Assembly: GCA_031841125.1 (NCBI GenBank)
Contig: CM063110.1
Coordinates: 15,681,626 to 15,745,625 of the forward strand
Length of the DNA: 64,000 bases
Source: Acanthococcus lagerstroemiae
Lineage: Eukaryota; Arthropoda; Insecta; Hemiptera; Eriococcidae
Reading direction: 5' to 3'
Position numbers and translations under genes: made by a program. Each line of letters opens with the position of its first letter. Position 1 is the stretch's first letter. Below are positions 1-12,500 of this stretch, piece by piece. The notes beneath the pieces were generated by a model. That model searched no databases and was not told the origin of the DNA. It saw nothing but the letters and a program-made list of their open reading frames with translations.

Positions 1-755
1 GACTAAGGGCCGTGTTTGTAGTGTTTACAGCCATAATAATTGTAGGGAAAAATACTCCGGTGGTTTTCCGTTGCCTTTTGAAGGGTTAATCTTTCGGAGT
101 TTTCCATTTCCTAAGTGCTTTTTGGTATCAGTTGCGCCTACGATTCCGAGGAAACCGGATATAAGTTTTACTTCCATAAGGAAGTAGTAAACGCTACTCT
201 GTTGTTCGCCCTTACCCTTACTCCTTTGTCCGATCATTCTATTTTATGCTCGTTGTTACTGAGCTGAGGCACAGCTATGCCTTCACCGCGACAAGGTAGC
301 ACAAGTAAATTTTGAATTTAGAATTCAGAGTCGTAGGTCCAAGAAAGATGGATACCATATTTCTAAAGCCCCTGGATCCGCCAAAAGGGGCACATACAAA
401 AAGTAAAATTCCTATTTTGTCATCCTCATCGAAGATGGATCGAAAATTTGACAGGATATTCGGATATTCGTAATCAGCGACCCAAGAGACCTCTATTTCG
501 ACAGTCTATTCTATTTGTTCTCATTTTTTTTCGAAGTTTCACGTTGATTGGATCTTCTCTGGTCCTCCACTAGAGACAGGAGGAGGGAGAAAATTCGATT
601 CGAGATTTCTCTTGGTCTTTTTTTGATCCGAGTTGAGGGAATAACATCATGCGCTTACGAAATGAATGGGCAAGATTTGAAGGTTAAGGGTACGTGTACG
701 AGTACAGTGGGATGACTGACATAAAAGAAATTTTAAAAAGACTGGACGTGTTAGT

Positions 756-1043
756 CATTGGAGGATTTACGGGGGGGGGGAGTGGAAAGTCTCCAAATTC
801 AAAAAAATGGAACGTAAAGAAAAGGAAAAAAATAAGAAAAAAAGAAAGAAAGAAAGAAAGAAAGAGAGAAAAAAAAGAAAGAAAGAAGGAAAGAAAGAAA
901 GAAATTTTTTGTAATGCTACATTTCTCTCTTCACTCTTATTACATTAAGGAAGTCCGTGAGACGTTTCAAAGAGAGGGCAACAAATTTTATGCATTGTTT
1001 CTTAAGCCCCCCCCCCCAAGCTTATTCCCTAAATCCGCCCCTG
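756..1043. mobile_element. hAT-like MITE
   Basis: Ends cattggaggattta... and ...taaatccgcccctg form an imperfect terminal inverted repeat, and internal G10 and C10 runs lie near the ends. Flanks share gttagt (750-755 and 1044-1049). The matching site upstream of Rel-C (about 44645-44652) lacks the element, giving an empty-site comparison. Confidence 0.6.
840..903. repeat. (GAAA)n microsatellite
   Basis: Purine-rich run of GAAA/AAAGA units inside the MITE at 756-1043; it produces a spurious Lys/Arg-rich ORF. Confidence 0.9.
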
Positions 1044-1698
1044 GTTAGTATAATTTTCTTATTACTATTGCTCACGACATCGGAACCGGACGGAGTAATG
1101 AGCTTCCCCTCGAGGTCATGCCAGTAGAGTTACAACCAAATACATTATATTATTAATTATTTTCTGTGTGATTTCTGCTAAACTTTTAGACACATGCAAT
1201 TCATGTAGACAATCCATATAATCATTATGTCATTTTGGTCTTATACTTCTGTGAATTCTTCCTAAAAAATAAAAATAGAAAATAAAAAATAGAAAAAAAA
1301 ATAATAAAAAAACTGGAGGCGGAAAAATGATATATTACTGCCCTGAGACCTCACACCTTCACATGTGAATGGAGAAGAGGCAACTTCCCACACTCCTTCT
1401 CTCAAGTGTCAAAACTCCATGTATTTTTCCCATAAGAATGAAAGGGAGCTTGTGGCACGGATTCCCCTAATCCGATCGACCTGAAACTTCGTCGGTTTTT
1501 TTTTTATTGGAAACAAATAAGAGGAAATTCAAAAGAAAAATATCACCGAAAGTAAATAACGACCACCTTATTAATGTATAAAGGAAGTTACGTGTTTCTC
1601 TCAAGTATCTAACATCCTTCCACCTTACCCTCCCAGACTAGGGTATGCTCATTCGCGCAAATGTGAGTGCTTGGGGGATAAGGTTCCAATCTGCATTT

Positions 1699-1980
1699 GC
1701 AGGGACGAAACTATGGGGGGGGGGAAGAGATTAAACACCCCCAATAATTTGACAGTTGGAAAATTTCTAAACTGTTCATTTGAATTTTTCATTATCTAAG
1801 ACTGTTTGTTTTTTAAAAATTTTTTTTTTTCAATTAAAAATATTTTGACAAGAAATCGGCAAATTTTCAAATTTAAAAAAAATGGTCAGCGAATTTTTAG
1901 TTAAAAAAAATATTTGTCTGCAAATTTTATTTTCCACCCCCCCCCTCCCCTCAACTGAAAGTCAAGTTTCGTCTCTCCAG
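1699..1980. mobile_element. Possible hAT-like MITE, degraded
   Basis: cagggacgaaact at the left and aagtttcgtctct at the right are inverted, with G10 and C9 runs just inside. No clean target duplication. Similar organisation to the MITE at 756-1043. Confidence 0.35.
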
Positions 1981-2079
1981 ATTTCGGCTTCGAAGTAACA
2001 TTGACAGAGTCAGTCTATCGACCTGAGTGGTGAAATTTTAAAACAGAACCCTTAAGTTTTTCCCCCGAAAAATGCTTCT

Positions 2080-2570
2080 CCCTCGGCCTACCCAGGTTAT
2101 TGGAATTTCACATCCTCCCGTCAGTAAACACAGACCAGTACCCAGACACATACTTGTCAATATTTATTGCTGAAGTCTTACATAGTTTTATACCACAGGA
2201 TGGCACCAATAAGGAGGATTTTTGGGGGCTCAGCCTTCTTCCCCTCTTCCATTAAATTGATACTTATCAGCCCCTCGCGTGCCCCACTCCACGTTAGCTA
2301 TTTGCGTGTACAGCCAGAGGACTATTTTCGGGGTCGCTAATACCTACGAAGGGCTGCAGCAACGGGGGAGAGTATCCAGTCGGCAAAATTGTGAGAAAGA
2401 AAACTTCCTTTTTCTTACGTTTCAGCTTAAATTTCCCATGTTTTAGTCGGTATTTTTGCTGTCTACTCTCTCCTCCCACAAAAAAACTAGCTGCAGCTCT
2501 ATATTTAGAACGAAATTTTTCTCTGCCCTACTGGGTATGATACCTGGTACTATAGTCACCAACACATATT
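2080..2570. repeat. Intergenic block shared with 45250-45980
   Basis: Matching sequence in the same order upstream of Rel-C (for example 'acccaggtt', 'gctatttg', 'cagaggactattttc'-like stretches). Part of the Rel-A/Rel-C segmental duplication; no coding content is supported. Confidence 0.6.
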
Positions 2571-2690
2571 TGGAACATTTAGAAAAGTGGTGAAAATGAA
2601 ATGTTTTCAGGAACGTCAAGAGGAAAAGACAGCCCCTTCTAATCGGGGTACGGGTAAAATATTCAGTCTAAAACTTAGTTTAGTCCTATG

Positions 2691-3400
2691 AGGTAAAGGC
2701 GCCAAATTTGGCCCATTTTTTTAAGCCAAGAAAACTGTACTTGTAATGAAGATGTCCAGAAAGTTGCACATCTGTTGGGTAGAAAGAATTCTTGGCTTGA
2801 ACTTCGCTGAGTTTTGAGTCAAAATTCTAATTGGGGGAAGCAATCAAATTTTTTGTACAAAGTATGAAAATGAAAGTTTCAAAAAATGGTCGTCTAATAT
2901 CGCCCACCAACAATTTTTTCTAGAAAACGAAGAAAATTAACACCTTTCGCCACGTTATCACACTTTATTGCTTCGGAAATGTCGTATTTTAATAAATTTA
3001 TTCAGAAACATCATATAATATTTGTAATTTCACCAACCTTTTCTCTTTCACGTGCTACATAATCTTTAAGGGTAGATCTTGGCACATCAAATACATTTGA
3101 TGCTTTTGATTAGCCCACTTGTTTTATCAGGACTGCAGCAACAGCCAAATCCATTTACTTTTCTGACCAATTACGTCTTTTGGCAGTATTCAAATTTTTC
3201 TGGAACGCTATAAAATTTTTTTAACTTCAAAAAACTGTGATAACTTTTATTTTTCGGTCTTGGGAGGATGCCGATTTCTACGACATCAAATACCAACATA
3301 ACACACCTAGTACCATAATTGGCCACCAGATCGTGCTATCAACAGACGAGATTTTACTGGGCGAAATTGGGCGCCCGGGCGATATTTGGCGTCCTTACCT
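2691..3400 (-). mobile_element. pogo/Tigger-like DNA transposon relic
   Basis: Terminal inverted repeats aggtaaaggcgccaaa / tttggcgtccttacct are flanked by a two-base duplication (tg). The corresponding place before Rel-C (about 46112) is an uninterrupted empty site. On the minus strand near 3050-3185 a broken reading gives KRRNWSEK, AVAAVLIKQVG and FDVPRSTLKDYVARERE, which fits the psq-type helix-turn-helix at the N terminus of pogo-family transposases. The rest of a transposase is not seen. Confidence 0.65.
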
Positions 3401-3574
3401 TGCAAACATATAAAAATTCAAACCTCTTCCCCTTCTCTCGGTCTTATAGTCCAAACGTCAACCTCTAGGAAAGATACAAACGAATGAAGTTTTTATACGG
3501 ATAGAGATTCACGAATAATTAACGTCCACATTTTCTGTATCCTGTACTAAGAATTCAATCTGTTTCATTTTCAG

Positions 3575-6500
3575 CACGTACATGAGTATGCAGATGAAAC
3601 CTCTAATGTGTCTACATTACTGAGGTTAGCAGGCTCCATCACAGAATACCTAGATACTGATACGAAAACAACTGGTAATTCTAGTAATTCAAATTTATTC
3701 GACCATTTTTTTTTTCACAATCAAATGACTTACCCTACAGATCATTCACAGGGAAGTGCTCAGTATACAATTCGTTTTTGGAGAGTGAATTTCTGTTTTT
3801 TTATTGACCTGTGAGAGACAAAGTACCTACCCATCTATTTCCTTCTCAACTTAAATATTATAAATCTTAGTTTAAGAAGTCTTCTTATGTATCATTCGTT
3901 TATTCACTTGTCTATTTATTTTACTTAGGTTCATTCATTTATTTATTTCAATTTTGATATTACCCCAGCCATGAGGCCATCTTTGAACAGGATATGAAAA
4001 CGTTGTAAAATCGGATGGTCATTATAAGACACATACGAAATATTCAACTTATTATTGTTTTATTATAGAAGGTAGACGAGTACTTATCAATCTAGTGATG
4101 TAAATGCTATAATCCAGTTTGTTTTCATTTCGTTTTATTTTTAGAATATGTTATTGATCCACTTCCTCGCCACATGCAAGCCGCGGATTTCAATACGAGT
4201 GAGTACACTTTCTTGAATATATATAAAGGGGGCTTGTTTCCACTTCATACCTAAATTTAAACGAACCTCTATTTTCTGCAAAGAAGTTATACAAATGATG
4301 CAATTTCTTTAAAGGTATCTTGAGTCGGAGAAGTAAGTTCTTTCAGAGGAGGCAAAATCGATTACCGGACATTTTTCCGAAACCATTTTCCCGAAAATAA
4401 ATATCCCGAATCAAATTTCCCGGATGACTTTTTTGCGAATCTTTCTTTCGAAAGACAATTTCTCGAATGAATTTTTCCAAAAATAAGTACCCGTCCCCTG
4501 AATGAATTTAGACATGGTGGACTACCTTAAAGTGACATATGTTACGATTGGAGAGAGATCATATGGAAGCCATCACCCCTTGCAATCCACCTTCCATTTG
4601 GAACAGTACGAAGCCACAAAACAACAACGCTAGCAGAGGCTGGCATAGTAGCTTCGGTCTGCTCCTAGGGAAACATCACCTCGATATGCACATTCCGTTA
4701 AAAAGTTCAGAAGAAGCAGGCGGCAACCGAGGAAAGCATCGCAGAACTTAGTCTCGGTAAGAAAGTAAGCATTCGGAAAAGTGGCTGATCAGGGAATTGG
4801 CTTCGGGAAAATAGGCGAGAACCAGCCAAAATATGTAAGGAAGGTTGAGATACGATTTTAATGGTATGAAGGAGCGGTATCATCTGACAACTTTCTACAC
4901 ATACTCGCCATAGAAACACAATTAATATCGACGACTACATCGACAAAGTGCTCGACAATTTTATTTCAAACTTAAAATGAAAATTGTTGGACGTATAAGA
5001 ACATCCCTAAAGATATTGAAAATCACAGTAATTAAAGCTGTTTGATGGTTTGCCGTAGTATAATCAAGAACAACTTTATCGAGTCGATGAGGTGATACAG
5101 ATGTTGGGTCAATTTTGAAAGCTCCATTATACTCGACTGGCGATATCAACATGACTCAGACTATCAACTCGACATTGTGAGATCGGCTATTTACTCGATT
5201 GCCATATGCTGCCAATTGAAACAAAAATAATTTTGCATACTTAAAATTTGAACATAAAAACATAGAAATAATTGTATTCACAGATGAAATGTAAACTGAC
5301 AAATTAATCAAATGAGACTACATCCCGGCAAAAGACTCGATATATTCACCAACAAATGACTCGATTTTCCTGTTTACAAAGAGCTCGACTGTTGAAAGTC
5401 GTGCAAAAAGTCGATTCAACTGGCGACGTGAAAACTGATATAGCTTTTTGTATCAGTCAGGTCAGTGTGAATGTAGAGTTGTTGGCAACCTCATTGATAG
5501 CACAAAATTTGTAGTCGCCATATGTTATCGACTATGTAGATGTGATTGTCGAGCTACTGACGACTTGATTATGTCGCCCCCCTGTGTCGACAGTGGTGAT
5601 ATAATTATCGACCTCGACTTTAGTACAGAATTAGCATCTACATAACCGTCAACTTTTATACCTACATCAGGTGACTGGGAACTCAAAATGGTTTCGAATT
5701 TCATACATTGCCATTATGTCACTGTGTGGCCGAGTGGTTAACGTGTCGCTTCGCAATCCTTGCATCTCGGGTTCAAGTCCCATCAACGCTGGAAAGCTAT
5801 ACCCTCCCTCATATCCCAGTAAACACAGCGATTGCAGTATCAATCAATATTGAAAGATAGCACGCCCTGTAACCCCGCCAGTCAGAACGAACAAAGCATT
5901 ACAATCGCACGGCGTGTTACCACCAGATCAGAAGGATTTGGTACTGTGCGTGTACAGGTTGTGGCCAGCTAACTCAAAGTATCCTAGCGAACACAGCGAC
6001 TACAGTATCAATCGAGGTGGAAAGATAACGTGTCTTGTAACCCCGCCAGTTCGGACGAACAAGGCATTACAATCACCGGGCGTGTTACCATCAGATCTGA
6101 AAGATTGAGACTGTCGAGTGCACGTCGTGGACAGCTTCCTCAACGTTGTGAAAACACATGGCTAGTAAGCGAACTGCGGTTACACAATCTTTGGCATAGA
6201 GAAGGAAAACTCTAACGCAACAAACCGTGGGGAAAGCAACGGCAAACTACCTTGACTTACCCTGCCCAGGAAAGTTGCGCATCAAAAACCGCGACCGCCA
6301 ACATCCGACAACGGATACAGGCACCTGATTGATTGATATCGCCATTAACCTCATTTTTTGACTCTAAATTATAATATGTAGAATACACAAGTAGTGAGTA
6401 CTTGTCAATCTAGGGATAATCCAGTTTGTTTTCATTTTCATTTTTAGAATATGTTGATCCAGTTCCTCGTCCCGTGCAAGTCCCGGATATCAATACAAGT

Positions 6501-9500
6501 GAGTACACCTGCATACATTAATGGTGCGTGTTTCCATTTCATACTTAAATTTTAAGAAACCTTTATTTTCTGCTAAAACGTTTCATAAACGATGCAACCC
6601 CAAAAAATGTATCTTAAATCAAAAACGTAAGTTCTCTAACAGAGCCAAGATATTTAAAGAAAGTTAAAACTGAAATGATATGATTTTAATGATTTCCCCT
6701 GCATTGATACTTGGAAATTTTGAGTTGAGTCAGTTGGAAAAATTTAAGTCAGAAGTTTTTTCTTAGTTCCTATGATACTTGGGAATTCTGAGTTATTGAG
6801 TCGGTTGGAATTTTCACAATTCACCCCCTCCCCCCGCCTGCCCTCGGAAAAACTCGTCGGTACGTCCCGGCTTTTAATGGCATGGATTTTTTCAAAATGA
6901 GGTCGAACTGAAACATGAAATATGGTGTTTTTGGAGGAATACTACTCATACGTGGGTCATTCTTCAAAAATGTTGATAATTTGGCCCCAAGCAGTTATCT
7001 TAAAAGTCATTAATGATACTTTTTTTTTTTTTTTTTCCGTTGATAGACATGTCTGAATTCTACTTTTTCAAGCATTCACAAGAAAATTGATCCACTTTTA
7101 ATGGGTCAAAATTGGATTAAATATGCTAAAATGTCCGTCGGCATGGCTGTCCTAACAATTTTTTTAAATTATTATTTTCTAAATGTCTATAAGCTATTAT
7201 ATTAGAACAAACTGGCAAAATAATACTACTTTAGATAAATGAATGAATTAGTTGGTAACGTTGAAATTGCGTCTTCACAGATGAGATCAGTGTTGCCAAC
7301 CTTGAAAGTTGTCCCTCAATTTTTTGTCTTTCAGCATGGATCTTTCTCAACCAATTACCAAAACAGAATTTCCAGATATTTTTTGTTACAGTTAATAGTC
7401 AAACTGTGCGTTGTTGTCATAAGAATTCGGTCCAGCTATCAAATCCCCGTTTTTTCGTACTAGCTCTAATAGATTTGCGGATTTTCGTCTAAAATTATGA
7501 ATTAATAAAATAAAAAAAGTATCTTTCGGCATGGTTCTTCCTGCCATGGTCATACACATGTATCACCAAAAATAAAGTCATCAACTGAAGTGGTTAGTAT
7601 GTCTTTACTGATTATTCACGAAGTCGTTTGTTTTTGAAACTACAACAGCACAGCAGAATACATTTCGTTTGCTATTGTCTTTCGGCGTGGAATTTTTCGT
7701 TTGCCTTTCGGCATAGCATTCATCATTTTAATATTACCATGCCGAAACACAGAATCCCCTCACTGTCGGCTCAATCTTACCAATATGTTATACAGAACGC
7801 CTCTTAATGACTCCCATAAAAAAATTCAAATATCTCCTACTTTCCTTCGTGAAAAAAAAAACCCTGAAATATCAACATTTTTGAAGAATGACCCATGTGC
7901 CACAAACGCGATCATTAAGTATTAAGTATTGCAAAATAATTTCATCATGACATGAGATTTTGATTATTAATTCATCTACGTTATTATCCTATGTGTAAAT
8001 AAGTATAATTATGTAGGCATACTCCAGTGGATATGTTAGTATTGCTGTTTTCATTATGTATAGGTACAATCCAAGCACCATTAGTTGACAACAATATCAA
8101 TATAAAGGAACCCATTTGTAAAGGGCCGCTAAAAAGTTGCCAAAAAATGAAACCTTCCGTATACATGGATATAATAGAACAACCTCAATCCGTAATAAGA
8201 TTTCGATACAAGTCCGAGGGCCGTTTTCCCGGAGGTTCGGGTTTGTTTGGTGCGAGCAGTAAACCGAAAAAAGAAACATGGCCAACTATTCGGGTAAGTG
8301 ACATTTTCTAGTTAATTTGACCCAGATACTCGCCACCGGTCATACAAATTAAAACGAGCAGCTTCCGAGTTTCAAATTTGTTAAAAATAGTTCTAGATTC
8401 GATTCGATTTGAAATCGATATTTCACACGTATTTATTCGCAGGAAATTTATCGACAGTTTATCGTTTAGAAATTATAAGTATAACTAACCGGTTTTATTG
8501 CAGTTTGAATATAGTTAGGAAACAGTTTGGATAACTTGAAGAGCATTCATCGAGTAGATTAACGTAATAAAAGAAATAGTTATTGAACAACTGTACTGTA
8601 TATGCAGATGCCCCATCATGTACAGGGAAATATTCGAGCTGTTGTAGACATTGGTTTTGAACAATTTTCTTCAAAAATACATAGTCGGAATATATACCGA
8701 ATATCATAACCATACATGATTTATTCTGCTCTAATAACGATCTATAAATTGCATATGTGACCTGGAATCATGAAATGTGCCTCTGGTGTCAAAAAATCAT
8801 TTTTCATTTTCTAGACAATTCTTATAGAAAAAGTCACGCTCTTTTGAACGAAACAAATTGCAGCTTCCTATCTTCATTAGTTTTTCCACAAAGTGCATTT
8901 AAAAATTATATCAAACGTTGAAAAACATCCAGAGAACAAGAATTTGAAACACAGCTGTCATAGCAACGCGTAAACGCACCACCACATATGTACACGCTAT
9001 AAACATCTATACGCACCACTACCACCATCCCATCTTTACATTCGTTTATCTCAAAAATCTGTTTTCGCACAAGAGACACATTTCATGATTCCAGGTCACA
9101 TATTTTAAATCAAAAATACATCGATAGTAAATCAAAATAGTATCATGGTTTATGTAGAGCATATAGGAAATCATAGGAATGTATTTAAACAGTTATAGTG
9201 ACTATTCCCAAATGATTTCCTCCCAACATTCACAGTTCAAGTAGAGGTAGAAGATAGTAATTTTAGTTGATTAAACTGCTGTCCTAATAATGATCGATAA
9301 ATAGCAAAGTTTTAATTGAAAATAAAAATAAAATCAAAAACATAATCGCAATATACATACACAGTAAAATTCTTGGAACTGTTATAGGGACTACTTTCAA
9401 AAGATTATCCGCCAACATTCATACTCAGTTCAAATATAGGTAGAAGATAGTAATTTTACTCGACTCGATTACTGTTCAGCGATTAATTAGTCGCAAACTT

Positions 9501-12500
9501 TTAATCGAAAATTGATAGACTCATAACCGAGACTATAAGGTAAACTACCCATTATGGGCCTACTTTTTCCCATATGCGATTAGAGGGGGCGGGGGTGTCA
9601 AAAATTCATTTTTGTTTCTTGGAATACTTACTTTGATGTAAGTATCTAGTACTACTTGTGACAGTTACTTTTCAGTTTTGAGCATTTTTGATGAATTTTC
9701 TCTCAAAATTTCTCAAAACCCAAGATTGAGTGCTGCTCCCAATTATGGGCATTTTCTGATTCTCCAACAATTCGCTATAAAATATCCTCGCAATGACACT
9801 GAAGGCCTTCTAAGTTGTTCACTAGAAAATTCCAGGTGAAATTTTCTCGATTTGAACAACTTTTAAAAATACTAATCATGGGTCGACCTATAATTGGTAA
9901 CGACCCACAATTGGTACAAAATTTTTTGACATACCCACAAGTGGTAAGTATCAAAAATCAAATGAAAAATAATGTAGTTTACTTAAGATTAAATCGATCA
10001 TTTCTCTAAAATAAAATTTTACTTATTTGACTTATGATCTCAGACGAGATGAACGATTTTACTTGTCTGTAGATTTTCCCCCCAATTTGTACGACCAGGA
10101 TAGCATAAGAATAGTGAATTTTGTAGGCGGAACATTTTGGCATATTATGCCCGGAGAATCTGGGTTCGACGAATGAGGTACATTCGATGTTCTCAAAGGA
10201 AACACGTTCTGCCTTTAGCTTGAAAATAGGTCGTCACTAAAAGAGTGGACATGCAGGTCATAATTTGTTCTTTTGTCAGTCTGTAGAAGTCTTTCGTTCC
10301 AAGACATATTCAAAGACTAACTCCAGAGGAACTTATGACCAGAACTTTCGCACCCTGCGTCATTAATTTTCCAGCAGTACCAGATAACGAAGACATTTTC
10401 AAAAATGTAATACTCGTAAATAATCTTGTGTTTAGATTGTCGGGCACACAGGACCCTTTGCAGTTGTTGTATCATGCGTAACCAAAGATAAACCATACTA
10501 CGCTCATCCATATAAATTGGTCAGCAAAGAAGAAGACACAAAGGGCGGCGAACCGAATGGGTATTATTTTGTTGTAGTTGAGAATGAAAGCAGAGAAGTT
10601 ACATTTCCTCGTATGGGAATACAGTGTGTTCTTAAAAAAGAGATTACAACCTCACTTAAAGCACGTGACCGATTTGATCCGTTTAAAAGTAATTATCAGA
10701 ATTTGCAGCTTTTGATTACCTTTTTACAGGGTGTTTCAGGGTGAATGACTTTCCAGGAAAGGAGACGTTTGACAGCATACAGATATGTTTGCCTAAGCTT
10801 ACTCTTCAATAGAAGAAGTTATTCTCTTTTTCAATTGAAAACTTTTACCTCACATTCGAAATTGTTAGAATGGTGAAACATTGAAGACAACTACCCGCAC
10901 AACACTCGACATTGATAAAACGATCGACAGGAGTATCTTCGTGGGTCAAATGGTAAAAACTGCCAAATAGATAAAAACTTAGGATTAAACGCGGCCTGTA
11001 CAGCTGATGTAGAAAGTCATCACAAACATAACAAACCATGATAACCATCTAAGTGAAACACTTTAACACAAATGTAACCGTACGCCATTCTGAATCCTAC
11101 CACGCCCGTGGATGCCGAATCCTACTACACGGATCGCACCGCGTAGTCAATTCGGCATCCACGGGCGCAGTTGGATTCAAAATCGTGTATGGCTACATTC
11201 GAGTTAACGTGCTTTAGTCTAAGTGGGTTAGTCATTCAATATGGCGGCCATTTAAAGACGGTGGATTGTATGTTTCTTTCATGGATTATAACTCAGTCTA
11301 TATGGGTCCAATCTGAACAATTCTTTTCCCTAATTCGCAGCTAACTAAGAGAGCTTTGATTCAAATATTTAAATAAGTACACTTATGCTCGTATCTACTC
11401 ATATTAACTCGGAGAATGCGTAACTATTCAAACCAGCCGATTTCGTGTCCAATGTTTGCGGTCGGCGCACCTAAAATACTCGGCAAATTGAAAAGTAGTA
11501 CGATTGAAAATTGTGCGGAATTTTTCTACCTTCCAGTTGACGTTTGATTTGTCTCAATTGCATAAAGAAGAAAAGGTATCGAGAGCAAAACAGGATGGGA
11601 AGTACCTAAGACATTTCAAGTGCTGTATAGATACAGAAAATAATTATGAGGGGGGGGGGGCGAATGAGCAATGTTATAGACAAAACATAATAGCTCTAGT
11701 GTTCATGTTGGAGTGTGAGTGAACTTGGTAAATTCTGTACGTAGGGTGTGCCAATTCACAATGACAAACAGAAACAAAGGACAGAAACAACAATGTATAT
11801 AATTTATTTTTATACCTGGATAATAAATAATATACCTATGTAAAGTAATATCCGGTGCAATCAAAACTTAACTGAGTACTGAGGCCTTTTTGTTCTCATT
11901 GTCTTACATGGATTGTATCAAATGACCAGACATCAACAGAAATGTGAATCCTTTTACTTCATCAACGCCTTGTTAAACCTTTTCTCTTAAACTGTCGACT
12001 ATAAACAGAAAATTTATACTAAATTGTAGAAAACTGTAAGTACAAACAGTTTCACAACCCCTTCTCAAATAAGGCTAAGCAAATATATCTGCATTCTGTC
12101 AAAATAAGTTGTCTACTCATCAAGCTGAAGGAGGACTGTTCACAGTGAAACACTGAACATCTCATTTTGGGTTTTCTCTTGCAGAGGGATTCAAGCACCA
12201 ATTCACACCAGAAGAGCTCATTGCGGTTCGATTGTGCTTTCAAGCATATGATATAAATTATCCTTATAGCCGTCTTTGTGAACCTGTAGTTAGTGTGCCA
12301 ATATACAACGCAGGTAAGCGATGATAAAAGACACGATATAACGTAATTTATCCTCAATATTGTAACCGTGTATAAGCCTGCGTAGCTACCTGGAACCAGT
12401 ATCTGATGCTAATTCCACTTTCGTCCACAGAGAAAAGGTCGCCTCTAGTCATACACAAAATGGCTCCTTCGAGCGCTCCAGCCAGTAAACCCGGAGAGGG

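Larger units (their letters stand above)
198..1200. repeat. Upstream segment of Rel-A, duplicated at 43740-44770
   Basis: Recognisable blocks, for example the stretch around 'gatccgccaaaaggggca' (368) and 'ctgagctgaggc' (262), recur in the same order before Rel-C. No ORF is convincing. One block (712-753, ATG...KEILKRLDVL) is matched at 44614-44646 and could be a short first coding exon of Rel-A/Rel-C ending in phase 0, as exon 1 requires, but this is weak. The copy here is interrupted by a MITE at 756-1043. Confidence 0.6.

Noticed and set aside
694..948. 84-codon Lys/Arg-rich ORF
   Set aside because: Created by the GAAA microsatellite inside a MITE.
5734..5800. Possible tRNA gene
   Set aside because: The A and B boxes belong to a SINE head followed by a SINE body and GATT tail; no proper acceptor stem.
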